A DNA stretch of 64,000 nucleotides from PALSA-1296 sp038210275 (GCA_038210275.1 JBBQWV010000017.1:22545-86544); one strand, 5' to 3'; shown: positions 25,810-34,777, counted from the first letter of the stretch. Numbers and translations are program-made. Notes: generated from the sequence alone by a model not told the origin.

Positions 25810-26214
25810 ATGGCAGGATATTCCGAAACACCGCTCATCAAAAAACTCGGCATTAAAGTGGGAATGAAAATTTCTATCATTAATGCCACTGAAGATTTCT
25901 GGAAAGAGATCGGTGAACTGCCGGAAGTCGCAACAGCAGCGAAGCCGACGAAGGAGATGGATTTCATCCTCTACTTCTCCGATTCGAGAAAAGATTTTGA
26001 GAAGAATTTTCCGAAGCTTGGCAAACTGTTGAAATCCAACGGAATGCTCTGGATCGGATGGTACAAGAAATCATCAAAAATCCCTACTGATATGACTGAA
26101 AATATCATTCGCGATTTTGGATTAGCAAATGGATTAGTAGATGTCAAAGTCTGTGCCATCACTGAAAAATGGTCGGGACTAAAGTTTGTGATACGTGTTA
26201 AAGATAGGAAGTAG
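25810..26214 (+). CDS. DUF3052 family protein
   Basis: A 134-residue cytoplasmic protein of the DUF3052 family, recognised by the start MAGYSETPLIKKLGIKVGMK and by LLKSNGMLWIGWYKKSSK. Its function is unknown. It is the first gene of a tight operon: hicA starts 3 nt after its stop, so the hicA ribosome site (AGAGG) lies across the stop codon. The leader contains a half copy of the dispersed hairpin element. Confidence 0.85.
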   Translation: MAGYSETPLIKKLGIKVGMKISIINATEDFWKEIGELPEVATAAKPTKEMDFILYFSDSRKDFEKNFPKLGKLLKSNGMLWIGWYKKSSKIPTDMTENIIRDFGLANGLVDVKVCAITEKWSGLKFVIRVKDRK

Positions 26215-26217
26215 AGG

Positions 26218-26469
26218 ATGTCTAAAAAGAAAATATTAGATAAGATACTGCGCGGCACATCGGATGAGAATATTTCGTTCAATGAACTGTGCGCCTTGCT
26301 CGTCTCCCTCGGATTTCAGGAGCGAGTAAAAGGAAGTCATCATATTTACTCCTTTCCGGGCATCGAAGAAATTATCAATATTCAACCCAACGGCAGTAAT
26401 GCAAAAGGGTATCAAGTGAAGCAGATTAGAAACTTGATCGTAAATAATAAATTGGAGGAAAAAGAATGA
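26218..26469 (+). CDS. hicA: HicA-family mRNA interferase toxin
   Basis: An 83-residue toxin with a double-stranded RNA-binding-like fold that cleaves mRNA when free of HicB. The catalytic segment KGSHHIY (His41) and the C-terminal KGYQVKQIRNLI helix are typical. It is slightly longer than the classic 60-residue HicA because of a lysine-rich N-terminus. It overlaps hicB by 4 nt (ATGA). The pair sits inside an operon with aspS, which is unusual for a toxin-antitoxin module. Confidence 0.88.
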   Translation: MSKKKILDKILRGTSDENISFNELCALLVSLGFQERVKGSHHIYSFPGIEEIINIQPNGSNAKGYQVKQIRNLIVNNKLEEKE

Positions 26470-26675
26470 TTCGATACGAAGTAATTATTTTTTGGAGTGA
26501 GACCGACAAGGCGTTCATTGCTGAAGTACCGGAATTACCGGGTTGTATGGCAGATGGTGAAACGTACCAGTCCGCATTAGCTAATGTCGAAACTATTATT
26601 AATGAATGGATCGAAACTGCTCATGAACTTGGCAGAACAATCCCTGAACCGAAAGGCAGATTACTCTACGCATAA
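26466..26675 (+). CDS. hicB: HicB-family antitoxin (short form)
   Basis: A 69-residue protein with the partial RNase H-like fold of HicB: FWSETDKAFIAEVPELPGCMADGETYQSALANVET. The DNA-binding tail present in many HicB proteins is missing, so autoregulation may be absent or rely on other factors. It neutralises the HicA encoded just upstream. aspS begins 9 nt after its stop. Confidence 0.9.
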   Translation: MIRYEVIIFWSETDKAFIAEVPELPGCMADGETYQSALANVETIINEWIETAHELGRTIPEPKGRLLYA

Positions 26676-26684
26676 TACTTTTCA

Positions 26685-28472
26685 ATGCACATTTCAAAAC
26701 GCACACATTACGCAGGCGAACTGCGCTCTGAACATATCGGATCGCAAGTAACTATTAGTGGCTGGGTAAACTCCAACCGTGATATGGGTGGCTTGCTTTT
26801 TCTCGATCTTCGTGATAGAACCGGTATAGTGCAGTGCATTGTCGAACCGAGTGTGGATGCCACAGAACTTTACGAAGAAGTAAAAAAACTTCGTTCGGAA
26901 TTTGTATTGACTATTGAAGGTACCGTCCGTCAACGATCAAACCCGAACACCAAAATCCCAACAGGGCAGATCGAAATTCTTGTTTCATCTATCGAAGTTC
27001 TCAACGAAGCGGAAGTCACTCCATTCGTGATAGAAGAAGATGTAAAAGCAGGTGAAGAACTTCGGTTGAAATACCGCTATCTTGATCTTCGCCGCCCAAG
27101 TATGCAGAAAAATCTTATGACGCGTCATAAGATAACGCAGTCGATCAGAAATTTCTTTGATTCTCGAGGCTTTATTGAAGTTGAAACTCCGATGCTTATG
27201 AAGGCAACGCCGGAAGGCGCAAGAGATTTTCTTGTGCCCAGTAGATTGCATCATGGTGAGTTTTATGCGTTGCCGCAATCTCCGCAGATCTATAAACAGA
27301 TCTTGATGGTTGCCGGACTTGATAAATATTTTCAGATCGTTAAATGTTTTCGTGATGAAGATCTTCGTGCCGACCGGCAGCCGGAATTCACTCAACTCGA
27401 TGTGGAGATGAGTTTTCCGGATGAAGAAATGGTCTATGATGCAATGGAAGGATGTTTGCGAGAAGTGTGGAAAGCTGTTGGTTTTTCGCTTCCAAAATTT
27501 CCACGCTATTCTTATAAAGAAGTCATGGAAACCTATGGCTCCGATAAGCCTGATCTGCGTTATGAATTAAAGATAGCAACCCTGACAGAATTACTTCGCG
27601 GTAAAACGGAATTTAAAGTATTTAATGATGCTTTGGAAACAAAGCAGGGAGTAATTGCTTCGATAACTGTTCCGAATTCTGCAACGTGGTCACGTAAGCA
27701 GTTGGACGAACTGACTGATGTTGCAAAACTTTACGGAGCAGGCGGACTTGTCTGGTTGAAAGTTACCGAAGCCGGAATTGATTCAAGTGCGAAGAAATTT
27801 CTTTCTCCTGAATTAATGCAAGAAATAGCAAATGCTTCAGGTGCAAAACAAGGCGATTTAATTCTTATCGGAGTTCATCAAAAATGGAGCAGAGCTTATA
27901 CGATTATGGGATCGCTTCGCATTGAGCTTGCGAAAAGATTAAATCTTCTTGAGGGTAAGCAATTTGAATTTGCTCCGCTGTGGGTTGAGAATTTCCCGAT
28001 GTTCGAACTCGATGAAGCGACCGGAAATTATAATTCGATGCATCATCCGTTTACCTCACCAGTCGTAGAAGATTGGGAAAATAAAACCGACGATCTTTCT
28101 GCAATCAGAGCACGAGCGTATGACATTGTCGTCAATGGCTATGAACTTGGCTCCGGTTCGATCAGAATTCATGACAGGAAATTGCAATCCGAAATTTTCG
28201 ATATGCTTGGACTTTCAAAAGAAGAGATGCAGAAAAAATTCGGCTTCATGCTCGATGCCTTCCGCTACGGCGCACCGCCGCATGGCGGTATGGCACTTGG
28301 TATTGACCGCATTGCCATGCTTTGCTGCGGCACGGATAATATCAAAGATGTTGTCGCCTTCCCAAAGACTACTTCAATGCAGGGATTGATGGAGGAATGC
28401 CCATCGGTAATAGACCCGAGACAATTAAAGGAACTGAATATTTCTACTGGCGTTACAAATACTGTTGTCTAA
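26685..28472 (+). CDS. aspS: Aspartyl-tRNA synthetase
   Basis: A 595-residue bacterial-type class II synthetase that charges tRNA-Asp. The N-terminal OB fold (VTISGWVNSNRDMGGLLFLDLRD) binds the anticodon. The class II motif 2 is FRDEDLRADRQPEFTQLDVE and motif 3 contains GMALGIDRIAMLCCG. The bacterial insertion (GAD) domain lies between. Whether it also charges tRNA-Asn cannot be told from this window. It follows hicB by 9 nt and is probably translated from the same mRNA; the ATG at 26685 gives the normal N-terminus. Confidence 0.98.
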   Translation: MHISKRTHYAGELRSEHIGSQVTISGWVNSNRDMGGLLFLDLRDRTGIVQCIVEPSVDATELYEEVKKLRSEFVLTIEGTVRQRSNPNTKIPTGQIEILVSSIEVLNEAEVTPFVIEEDVKAGEELRLKYRYLDLRRPSMQKNLMTRHKITQSIRNFFDSRGFIEVETPMLMKATPEGARDFLVPSRLHHGEFYALPQSPQIYKQILMVAGLDKYFQIVKCFRDEDLRADRQPEFTQLDVEMSFPDEEMVYDAMEGCLREVWKAVGFSLPKFPRYSYKEVMETYGSDKPDLRYELKIATLTELLRGKTEFKVFNDALETKQGVIASITVPNSATWSRKQLDELTDVAKLYGAGGLVWLKVTEAGIDSSAKKFLSPELMQEIANASGAKQGDLILIGVHQKWSRAYTIMGSLRIELAKRLNLLEGKQFEFAPLWVENFPMFELDEATGNYNSMHHPFTSPVVEDWENKTDDLSAIRARAYDIVVNGYELGSGSIRIHDRKLQSEIFDMLGLSKEEMQKKFGFMLDAFRYGAPPHGGMALGIDRIAMLCCGTDNIKDVVAFPKTTSMQGLMEECPSVIDPRQLKELNISTGVTNTVV

Positions 28473-28606
28473 GCTGTCCTTTTTCCCGTAAGTTGTTAGC
28501 TGATAGTGAGGGTATAAATTTATGCCCTAATTAAAATGTAACGTTTTAGTATCTCAGTTGTCTATTGTCTTATAGACTTGCTGTAAGTTATTTATCTTTT
28601 TGTTGC

Positions 28607-30046
28607 ATGAAATATCTAATTGTTCTGATAACTCTGATCTCGGTAAGGGGATCAGTGTTTTCCCAGTATGTACTACAACGTTCTTTTAAGAATTTGCCAT
28701 TTCTTTATGCACCTGTGGAAATGCAAACCTCGGGCGATGAAACAAATAGGATTTTTATTATCGAATTGAAGGGCAGAATTATCGTTTTTCAAAATGATCC
28801 GAATGTAAACAGTAGTAAAGTTTTTCTTGATATCAGCGATAAAGTCCCTCAAGGACCAAATGAAATGGGTGTTTTAGGTCTGGCATTTCATCCCGATTTT
28901 CAGCATAACGGTTTTTTTTATGTAAACTATCTTTCATATGTTGATACTCAATTAACATCGTTCATCTCCAGATTTCAGGTGAGTCCATCTAATCCCGATT
29001 CTGCACTTCGTAGCAGTGAACAGGAGCTCTTGACTGTTGCACAGCCGTTCACCGATCATAATGGTGGTCATCTTGCTTTTGGGAATGACGGCTATCTCTA
29101 TGCTTCGTTTGGCGATGGCGGCGGTTGGGCTGATCCGTTTAATTCAGCGCAGAACCTTACGACTTATCTTGGAAAGATACTTCGTATCAATGTTGATCAA
29201 GAACCTGAAGGTCATCACTACGGGATACCTGCAGATAATCCCTTTGTCGATGGGGCAGATAGTATTAAGAAAGAAATTTATGCCTATGGTTTACGTAACC
29301 CCTGGAAATTTTCCATTGATCGAAATAGCGGAGCACTATGGACAGGCGATGTTGGATTTAATAATTATGAGGAGATTGATACCATTACAAACGGCGGAAA
29401 TTATGGCTGGCGCATCATGGAAGGTTTTTATCGGAGTCTTGATCCCGGTGCTGATACAACTTCATTGATTTTGCCATTATATGAATATACTCATAATTTA
29501 GGAGTAGCGATCATCGGAGGGTATGTATATCATGGAAGTGGAATGCCCTCACTGCAAGGAAAATATATTTATGGAGATTATGCGTCGGCAAGAATATGGG
29601 CATTAGATTTTGCTCAAGGAAATATCACGAATCAACTGCTCGTTGATAATTCGTTTGGTTTGTCACTATCTTCTTTCGGCGAAGATCAAGAGAAAAATAT
29701 CTATGTACTTGGGATTTCGGATGGAAATATCTACCAGCTTGTCCCATCACTCAGTACAGCCGGAAAAACGTCCGAAACATATCTTTCATTAACTGTTGAT
29801 AGAAATATTATTGATGGCAATCATCCCGTTCTAACTGCACATTGTATCTTGCCTACAGAGGGCTATGTTTCTCTTTCGATGATAGCTGTCACAGGAAATA
29901 TCGTATCGCTACCACTCCAGGGTAGGTATGAACCGGGAGAGCATACATTCAAGGTCGATACCCGCTCGTTGAAAAACGGGATGTATTTTTTACGCCTTCA
30001 GACTTCGCACGGCTCTTTGCAGCGAAAAATAATTTTGATGAAGTAA
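28607..30046 (+). CDS. Secreted PQQ-type sugar dehydrogenase-like protein with T9SS tail
   Basis: A 479-residue protein resembling soluble aldose sugar dehydrogenases, six-bladed propellers that use PQQ and oxidise sugars. The catalytic region TDHNGGHLAFGNDGYLYAS (His151), GDGGG, GKILRINVD, YGLRNPWKFSID and GNYGWRIMEG fit the family. The signal peptide is KYLIVLITLISVRGSVFSQ; the ATG at 28607 is preferred over an upstream TTG. The last 85 residues are a T9SS type-A sorting domain (NGMYFLRLQTSHGSLQRKI). The enzyme would act at the cell surface or outside. Bound PQQ and substrate are not proven; a Hedgehog-interacting-like propeller is an alternative. Confidence 0.85.
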   Translation: MKYLIVLITLISVRGSVFSQYVLQRSFKNLPFLYAPVEMQTSGDETNRIFIIELKGRIIVFQNDPNVNSSKVFLDISDKVPQGPNEMGVLGLAFHPDFQHNGFFYVNYLSYVDTQLTSFISRFQVSPSNPDSALRSSEQELLTVAQPFTDHNGGHLAFGNDGYLYASFGDGGGWADPFNSAQNLTTYLGKILRINVDQEPEGHHYGIPADNPFVDGADSIKKEIYAYGLRNPWKFSIDRNSGALWTGDVGFNNYEEIDTITNGGNYGWRIMEGFYRSLDPGADTTSLILPLYEYTHNLGVAIIGGYVYHGSGMPSLQGKYIYGDYASARIWALDFAQGNITNQLLVDNSFGLSLSSFGEDQEKNIYVLGISDGNIYQLVPSLSTAGKTSETYLSLTVDRNIIDGNHPVLTAHCILPTEGYVSLSMIAVTGNIVSLPLQGRYEPGEHTFKVDTRSLKNGMYFLRLQTSHGSLQRKIILMK

Positions 30047-30132
30047 GCGTTCTTTTGTCACAGAAATCTGGATGGAATCGTTATTCCTTTATAATTGTCG
30101 TTACATAGGGATTTTAATCAAAAAACAGTATT

Positions 30133-30621
30133 ATGAAAACATCATTGAAAGCATTCATTTTTGCAGCCCTTTTGGCTGTAGTTGGCATTTCAAATTCATT
30201 TGGCGCTTATAATGTATATGTGAAGGCGATCGGACAGGGCAAAACCAAGATCGTCCAAGTCAAATGTCCGGATGGATCATGTGCAACGACTGTTGACGGA
30301 TTGACACCCGGTAAATATACATTTACGCTTTGTGATGCGAACGGAACAGCGATGAAAGTAAAAGAACGAGCCAACAGTGTAAAATGCACAGTCTCTTTTA
30401 CATACACTTGCGTTCAAACCGCAAGGGAAGCTTCGACAGGAATGGCATCTGGAAAAAGAATGCATAAGCCATTTACCGTCACAGCTGAAGTTTCAAGAAC
30501 CGGCGAGATCATTCTGTCTGGCGACGTTGATGGTGATAGCTTCACTTTCCAGAAGATCGAGTGGACATGGTCGGATGGAAGCAAGTCTGCGATGGACGAC
30601 TGGTCTACTTCGACCAACTAA
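30133..30621 (+). CDS. Small secreted protein, unknown family
   Basis: A 162-residue protein I do not recognise. It has a clear signal peptide (KTSLKAFIFAALLAVVGISNSFG). The mature part starts AYNVYVKAIGQGKTKI and contains five cysteines (CPDGSC, FTLC, KCTVSF, YTCV) in its first half. It is predicted all-beta, with alternating hydrophobic residues and a basic middle (GKRMHKPF). No T9SS tail. It has its own terminator 27 nt after the stop and a TATAATTG-like promoter element at about 30090, so it is probably an independent, well-expressed gene. Confidence 0.65.
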   Translation: MKTSLKAFIFAALLAVVGISNSFGAYNVYVKAIGQGKTKIVQVKCPDGSCATTVDGLTPGKYTFTLCDANGTAMKVKERANSVKCTVSFTYTCVQTAREASTGMASGKRMHKPFTVTAEVSRTGEIILSGDVDGDSFTFQKIEWTWSDGSKSAMDDWSTSTN

Positions 30622-30647
30622 GCAATAATATTACCGAAGCATTAGTA

Positions 30648-30674
30648 GAACGCCGCAAATTGCGGCGTTCTTTG
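30648..30674 (+). terminator. Terminator after small secreted protein gene
   Basis: Perfect 10-bp stem (GAACGCCGCA / TGCGGCGTTC) with a 3-nt loop, followed by TTTG. Confidence 0.85.
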
Positions 30675-30700
30675 TCTCAGTAATTCGTTGATTGATGTAG

Positions 30701-31504
30701 ATGAAATTCCAAATTAATACAAATCCATCTACCGATGATGTCCGCATCTTTGCAAATCTCCGTGCAAGCGATGGCGCAGATCACTTCATTGCTGAAAGCG
30801 AGAAGGTGGTTGTTCGTCTTTTGGAATCAGGTCTTGAAATTATTTCCATCTATTTAACCGAAGAGCAATTTAATTCAAATAAAGAACTCATCGCATCCCA
30901 CGAGCAGCAAAGTGAATGCAATATTTTCATTGGCACGAGAGAAGAGATGGAGAAGATCGTCGGCTTCTCGCTTCATCAGAGAATTCTTGCTGCTGCGAAG
31001 ATTCCCAAAGAACGATCGCTCGATGATTTGCTGACAAATTCAAAGAAACCACTACTCTTTGTCATCCTTGATGAAGTGTGTGATGCGGAAAATATCGGAG
31101 CTATCATCCGCTCATCTTTTGCAATGAATGCCACAGCAATCATACTCGATAAGAAAAGCACCAGTCCCTGGATGCGCCGCGCAGTTCGCGTTTCGATGGG
31201 AGCAGTCTTCAAACTTCCAATTGTTACTGTCGATTCGATTCCGCTTTGCATCGAAAAACTGAAATCTTCAGGAGTTAAAACTTTTGCTGCAACGCTTGGC
31301 AAAAATGCTAAACCAATCTGGAATTGTGATTTTACAAATAATAGTACCATCGTTTTCGGCTCAGAAGGTCAGGGAATAAAACAAGAGATCATCAGTGTCT
31401 GCGATTTTGAAGTGATCATCCCAATGTCCCATCATTCGCTGAATGTCGGCATTGCACAAGGAATATTTTTATATGAAGTTTTGAGGCAGGGACATAAAAC
31501 CTAA
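30701..31504 (+). CDS. TrmH/SpoU-family RNA methyltransferase
   Basis: A 267-residue SPOUT-class methyltransferase that probably 2'-O-methylates rRNA or tRNA. The N-terminal substrate-binding part (HFIAESEKVVVRLLESGLEI) precedes three SpoU motifs: DAENIGAIIRSSFAMNA, IVFGSEGQGI, and IPMSHHSLNVGIAQGIFLYE, which form the trefoil-knot AdoMet site. Motif 3 reads SHHSLNVGIA where MxGxxxSLNVSVA is usual, a mild variation. Target nucleotide unknown. It is followed by a small secreted protein gene after 43 nt. Confidence 0.9.
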   Translation: MKFQINTNPSTDDVRIFANLRASDGADHFIAESEKVVVRLLESGLEIISIYLTEEQFNSNKELIASHEQQSECNIFIGTREEMEKIVGFSLHQRILAAAKIPKERSLDDLLTNSKKPLLFVILDEVCDAENIGAIIRSSFAMNATAIILDKKSTSPWMRRAVRVSMGAVFKLPIVTVDSIPLCIEKLKSSGVKTFAATLGKNAKPIWNCDFTNNSTIVFGSEGQGIKQEIISVCDFEVIIPMSHHSLNVGIAQGIFLYEVLRQGHKT

Positions 31505-31547
31505 TGGAAGTATTAGTGTTATATCTATATATGGTAATAGATCAGCT

Positions 31548-32120
31548 ATGAAAAAAATGATTATTGTATTTTTACTGGTATTCATAACGGCTCCCTCATT
31601 TGCTCATCGGGCAAGGTGGGATGATTTTGCGCAAACTAACTCTGCTCATAAACTTCCGAAAACGTTTTCCAAAACCGAATTATGGATGAAAACCGATAAA
31701 GTCGGGCCTCATATTTACGGACGTCACGAATATGAATATAGCGACTCTATGAGTCTTAAACATTTCATACGGATCATGAAGGGCGTGGAGAATTATGGCA
31801 TCTATAACGACGCACAATGTTGGGCGGAAAAAAACTATGTACAGGCCTTTCCGTATTTGATTGACATGCTTACTGACACCACAACTGTTGGACTCACCAA
31901 CACAGCAGATCTAATCATTCCCGGAAGAAACCTGCCTTTCTATGGCCACGGCGGAGTGAGTCAGGAAGATCTTTTTACCGTTTGTGGGCGAGCGTCGCAT
32001 ATCCTCAACGATCTTACCGGAGAAAGTTTTGCTGTGGTTCATCCGGGAACATCGCCGAAGGAGCTAAAAAAATTTCAACGGTTATGGACAGATTGGATCG
32101 GAAAACTTCAGATAAATTGA
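31548..32120 (+). CDS. Secreted protein of unknown function
   Basis: A 190-residue protein with a signal peptide (KKMIIVFLLVFITAPSFA). The mature part has helical segments such as NYVQAFPYLIDMLTD, which recall a HEAT-like repeat, and conserved-looking YGHGGVSQEDLFTVCGRASHI. I know no characterised relative. It starts 43 nt after the methyltransferase gene and may be cotranscribed with it. Confidence 0.6.
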   Translation: MKKMIIVFLLVFITAPSFAHRARWDDFAQTNSAHKLPKTFSKTELWMKTDKVGPHIYGRHEYEYSDSMSLKHFIRIMKGVENYGIYNDAQCWAEKNYVQAFPYLIDMLTDTTTVGLTNTADLIIPGRNLPFYGHGGVSQEDLFTVCGRASHILNDLTGESFAVVHPGTSPKELKKFQRLWTDWIGKLQIN

Positions 32121-32222
32121 ATTTAAAAATAATCGAGAAATCATTCAATTTATTGTCCGATTTTAATTTTTCACCCGTCTTTAATTGCAGTATATTCTTT
32201 TTCACAAATAACATTCATCATC

Positions 32223-32642
32223 ATGGCAAAAACGATCACTCAGAAAGTTGTATTCAAGAACACGACACCGAAAGCGGTGTACGATCTTTATATGAATCCG
32301 AAAAAGCATTCAATGATCTCCGGCTCTCCTGTAACGATCTCATCTAAAGCCGGAAGCAAGTTCTCCTCACACGGAGGATATATCTTCGGCGAGCATATCC
32401 ACTCCGTCAAAGATAAACTTATCGTGCAGTCTTGGAGGGCGATGGGTTGGGATAAGAGCGATGTGAATTCTACATTCATCGTAACCCTCGAGCCAAAAGG
32501 AAAAGATGTCGTCTTACAAATGGTCCATGCGAACGTCCCTGATAAAGCGATTGCCGGAGTTGCCAAAGGCTGGGATGATCATTACTGGAAACCCTGGAAA
32601 CAGCATTTGGCAGGGAAGGCAATTAACAGACCGAAGATGTAA
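32223..32642 (+). CDS. SRPBCC-type protein
   Basis: A 139-residue START-like protein. TITQKVVFKNTTPKAVYDLYMNPKKHSMISG at the start, SKFSSHGGYIFGEHI in the middle and GWDDHYWKPWKQHL at the end are typical of a short AHSA1-like subgroup with a hydrophobic ligand pocket. No ligand is known. Unlike the other AHSA1-like genes of the window it stands alone, without an ArsR neighbour. The start ATG 32223 gives a normal N-terminus. Confidence 0.8.
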   Translation: MAKTITQKVVFKNTTPKAVYDLYMNPKKHSMISGSPVTISSKAGSKFSSHGGYIFGEHIHSVKDKLIVQSWRAMGWDKSDVNSTFIVTLEPKGKDVVLQMVHANVPDKAIAGVAKGWDDHYWKPWKQHLAGKAINRPKM

Positions 32643-32665
32643 GCACTTGGTTCTTTTTTAAGAAT

Positions 32666-32777
32666 GTCATCGCGAGGAGGGCTTTAGCCCGACGTGGCGA
32701 TCTAAAAAATTTAAATTTCCTACGACTTTGAGATTTTAGATTGCCACGACCGGCTAAAGCCGATCTCGCAATGACAG
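32666..32777. repeat. Dispersed hairpin element, family 1, full copy
   Basis: TGTCATCGCGAGG at the left and CTCGCAATGACA at the right; inner arms CGTGGCGATCTAAAA and TTTTAGATTGCCACG are complementary apart from one position. It fills the gap between the SRPBCC gene and the rplM promoter region. Confidence 0.85.
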
Positions 32778-32817
32778 GGTTTGGCTTGGGATTTTGCTGA
32801 AATTTGGTCCAAAATAA

Positions 32818-32850
32818 TTAAGCACTAAGAACTAAGCACTTAAAACTCTC
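32818..32850. repeat. Tandem 7-bp repeats upstream of rplM
   Basis: AAGCACT, AAGAACT, AAGCACT, TAAAACT: four units with an exact 7-bp period at 32821-32848. The rest of the gap up to rplM holds a small hairpin (TCGG/CCGA) and the ribosome site AGGAG. Confidence 0.8.
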
Positions 32851-32945
32851 GGATTCGGAACTTTCTCGCCGAAAAACTGCTTATTACCCCGCTACAAAAT
32901 CGGGCAAAAAGTCCGATTATTGCTTAAATTTAGGAGATTTCAGAC

Positions 32946-33401
32946 GTGGATAGAAAAGATAAACTCTCGCTTCGCACTTATAGCGCCAAAGAAGGCGAGA
33001 ATAAAAAAAGTTGGTATATCGTTGATGCCGATGGGCAGACGGTCGGTCGCTTGGCAACGGAAGTTGCCCGCGTTCTTCGCGGCAAGCATAAAGCAGTCTT
33101 TACGCCTCATATTGATACCGGCGATTTCGTCGTTGTGATCAATGCTGCAAAAGTAAAGATGACCGGCAAGCGCATGGATCAGAAAGAGTATTATCATAAT
33201 ACGCTTTATCCGGGCGGCGCACGTTTTGATAAATTCAAAGACGTCCGTGCAAAAAACCCGGATCGCATCATTGAAAGCGCTGTTAAAGGTATGCTTCCGA
33301 AAAGCTCGCTCGGCAAAGCTGTCGGGATGAAGTTAAAGGTATATTCCGGATCAGAGCATCCGCATGAAGCACAGCAACCGAAAGTATTAAAGATCGCATA
33401 A
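32946..33401 (+). CDS. rplM: 50S ribosomal protein L13
   Basis: A 151-residue early-assembly protein of the large subunit. Signatures are KSWYIVDADGQTVGRLATEVA, GDFVVVINAAKVKMTGKR, KEYYHNTLYPGG and AVKGMLPKSSLGKA. The start is a GTG at 32946, preceded by TAGGAGATTT; it gives a slightly longer basic N-terminus (DRKDKLSLRTYS) than in E. coli. rpsI follows after 19 nt. Confidence 0.98.
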   Translation: MDRKDKLSLRTYSAKEGENKKSWYIVDADGQTVGRLATEVARVLRGKHKAVFTPHIDTGDFVVVINAAKVKMTGKRMDQKEYYHNTLYPGGARFDKFKDVRAKNPDRIIESAVKGMLPKSSLGKAVGMKLKVYSGSEHPHEAQQPKVLKIA

Positions 33402-33420
33402 TTTTTAGACGGAAATTTTC

Positions 33421-33825
33421 ATGGCAAAAACGCAAGCAGAGATTTTTGTAGGACGCCGCAAGGAGGCAACAGCCCGCGTTATCCTCACACCGACCGATGG
33501 CAAAGAGCTAACGATCGTCATCAATGGCAAGGCATTCGAAACATTTTTCGCCAATCCAATTCACCGCGAAGACGTTGTTCGTCCGCTGAAATCAGTTGGC
33601 GTATATGGATCGTATAGTGTCAGCGCAAACGTCGTTGGCGGCGGTACAAGCGGTCAAGCTGGCGCAGTTCGTTTAGGAATTGCACGCGCACTTGTCGGAA
33701 TCAACGATGAATTCCGCACGATTCTTCGTAAGGACGATCTTATGACTCGCGATCCGAGAATGGTCGAGCGTAAGAAATACGGACAGCCGAAAGCCCGTAA
33801 GAGATTCCAGTTCTCGAAGAGATAA
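33421..33825 (+). CDS. rpsI: 30S ribosomal protein S9
   Basis: A 134-residue protein whose basic C-terminal tail reaches the P-site tRNA. Signatures are FVGRRKEATARVILTPTDG, NVVGGGTSGQAGAVRLGIARAL and the terminal KKYGQPKARKRFQFSKR. Cotranscribed with rplM, the normal pairing. A heptamer hairpin region follows before rpsB. Confidence 0.98.
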   Translation: MAKTQAEIFVGRRKEATARVILTPTDGKELTIVINGKAFETFFANPIHREDVVRPLKSVGVYGSYSVSANVVGGGTSGQAGAVRLGIARALVGINDEFRTILRKDDLMTRDPRMVERKKYGQPKARKRFQFSKR

Positions 33826-33831
33826 TTTTTG

Positions 33832-33991
33832 GCAGTGGTTTGTCAAGTGGCTAATATGATTAGTCACTTGACACTAACCATTTGTCACTGTTTCCATCAC
33901 ATATATGTCACTCGTTATAAGTCGAACCGGTTCCCGCCACGGCGGGTGGTAAGGCGAGAGAGACATAGAGAATAAAACCAATAATACATAC
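33832..33991 (+). repeat. Heptamer-repeat hairpin and rpsB upstream region
   Basis: TGTCAAGTG..CTAAT (33841-33855) pairs with ATTAGTCACTTGACA (33859-33873), followed by related 7-mers (TAACCAT, TTGTCAC). A short hairpin CCCGCC/GGCGGG lies near 33934-33949. No T run follows either, so read-through into rpsB is expected. Confidence 0.65.
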
Positions 33992-34777
33992 ATGAGAATC
34001 AGTTTAGAAGACCTCTTAGCATCAGGTGCGCACTTTGGGCATCTTACCCGCCGTTGGAATCCGAAGATGAAACCTTACATCTTCATGGAGCGCAACGGAA
34101 TCCATATCATCGATCTTAAAAAAACTCAGCAACTCGCTGAAGATGCCTTGAACGCTGCAGAGCGTATGGCATCTGAAGGGAAGCGCTTCCTTTTTATCGG
34201 CACGAAAAAACAGCTTCGCGGCGCGATCAAAGAAGAAGCCATTCGCTGCGGACAGTATCATGCAACCGACCGTTGGCCCGGCGGAATGCTCACCAATTTT
34301 GCGACGATCCGCAAATCCATCAAGCGCTTACAGAATCTTGATAAGATGGATGCCGATGGCACCATTGAAAATTACACAAAGAAAGAACAGCTTCTTTTCT
34401 CACGCGAGAAAATTAAGCTCGATGCAACGCTCGGCGGTATTTCCGATATGCGCGGACTTCCTGCAGCGATGATCATCATTGATATTAAGAAAGAGCATAT
34501 CGCTGTCGAAGAAGCACGCAAACTCGGCATTCCTATCTTCGCGCTCGTTGATACGAACGTTGATCCCGATCTCGTTGACTATCCGATCCCTGCGAATGAC
34601 GATGCACTTCGCTCAGTTCAGCTTTTTGTTCATGCTTTTGCTGATGCGATCGTCGAAGGACGTGCAGCATCGAAGGCAAAGAAGATGGATGAAGGCGTAG
34701 AAGCAGAACGCTTGCAGAAGGAAAGCGACATCGAGGAGATCGAGCCTGTCGCAGCGACCGAAGAAGTCGCAGCATAA
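33992..34777 (+). CDS. rpsB: 30S ribosomal protein S2
   Basis: A 261-residue small-subunit protein needed for S1 binding. Signatures include LLASGAHFGHLTRRWNPKMK, YIFMERNGIHIIDLKKT, RWPGGMLTNFATIRKSI and GIPIFALVDTNVDPDLVDYPIPAND. A glutamate-rich C-terminal tail (EESDIEEIEPVAATEEVAA-like) is common in this phylum. It is followed by tsf after 99 nt, the usual order. Confidence 0.98.
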   Translation: MRISLEDLLASGAHFGHLTRRWNPKMKPYIFMERNGIHIIDLKKTQQLAEDALNAAERMASEGKRFLFIGTKKQLRGAIKEEAIRCGQYHATDRWPGGMLTNFATIRKSIKRLQNLDKMDADGTIENYTKKEQLLFSREKIKLDATLGGISDMRGLPAAMIIIDIKKEHIAVEEARKLGIPIFALVDTNVDPDLVDYPIPANDDALRSVQLFVHAFADAIVEGRAASKAKKMDEGVEAERLQKESDIEEIEPVAATEEVAA

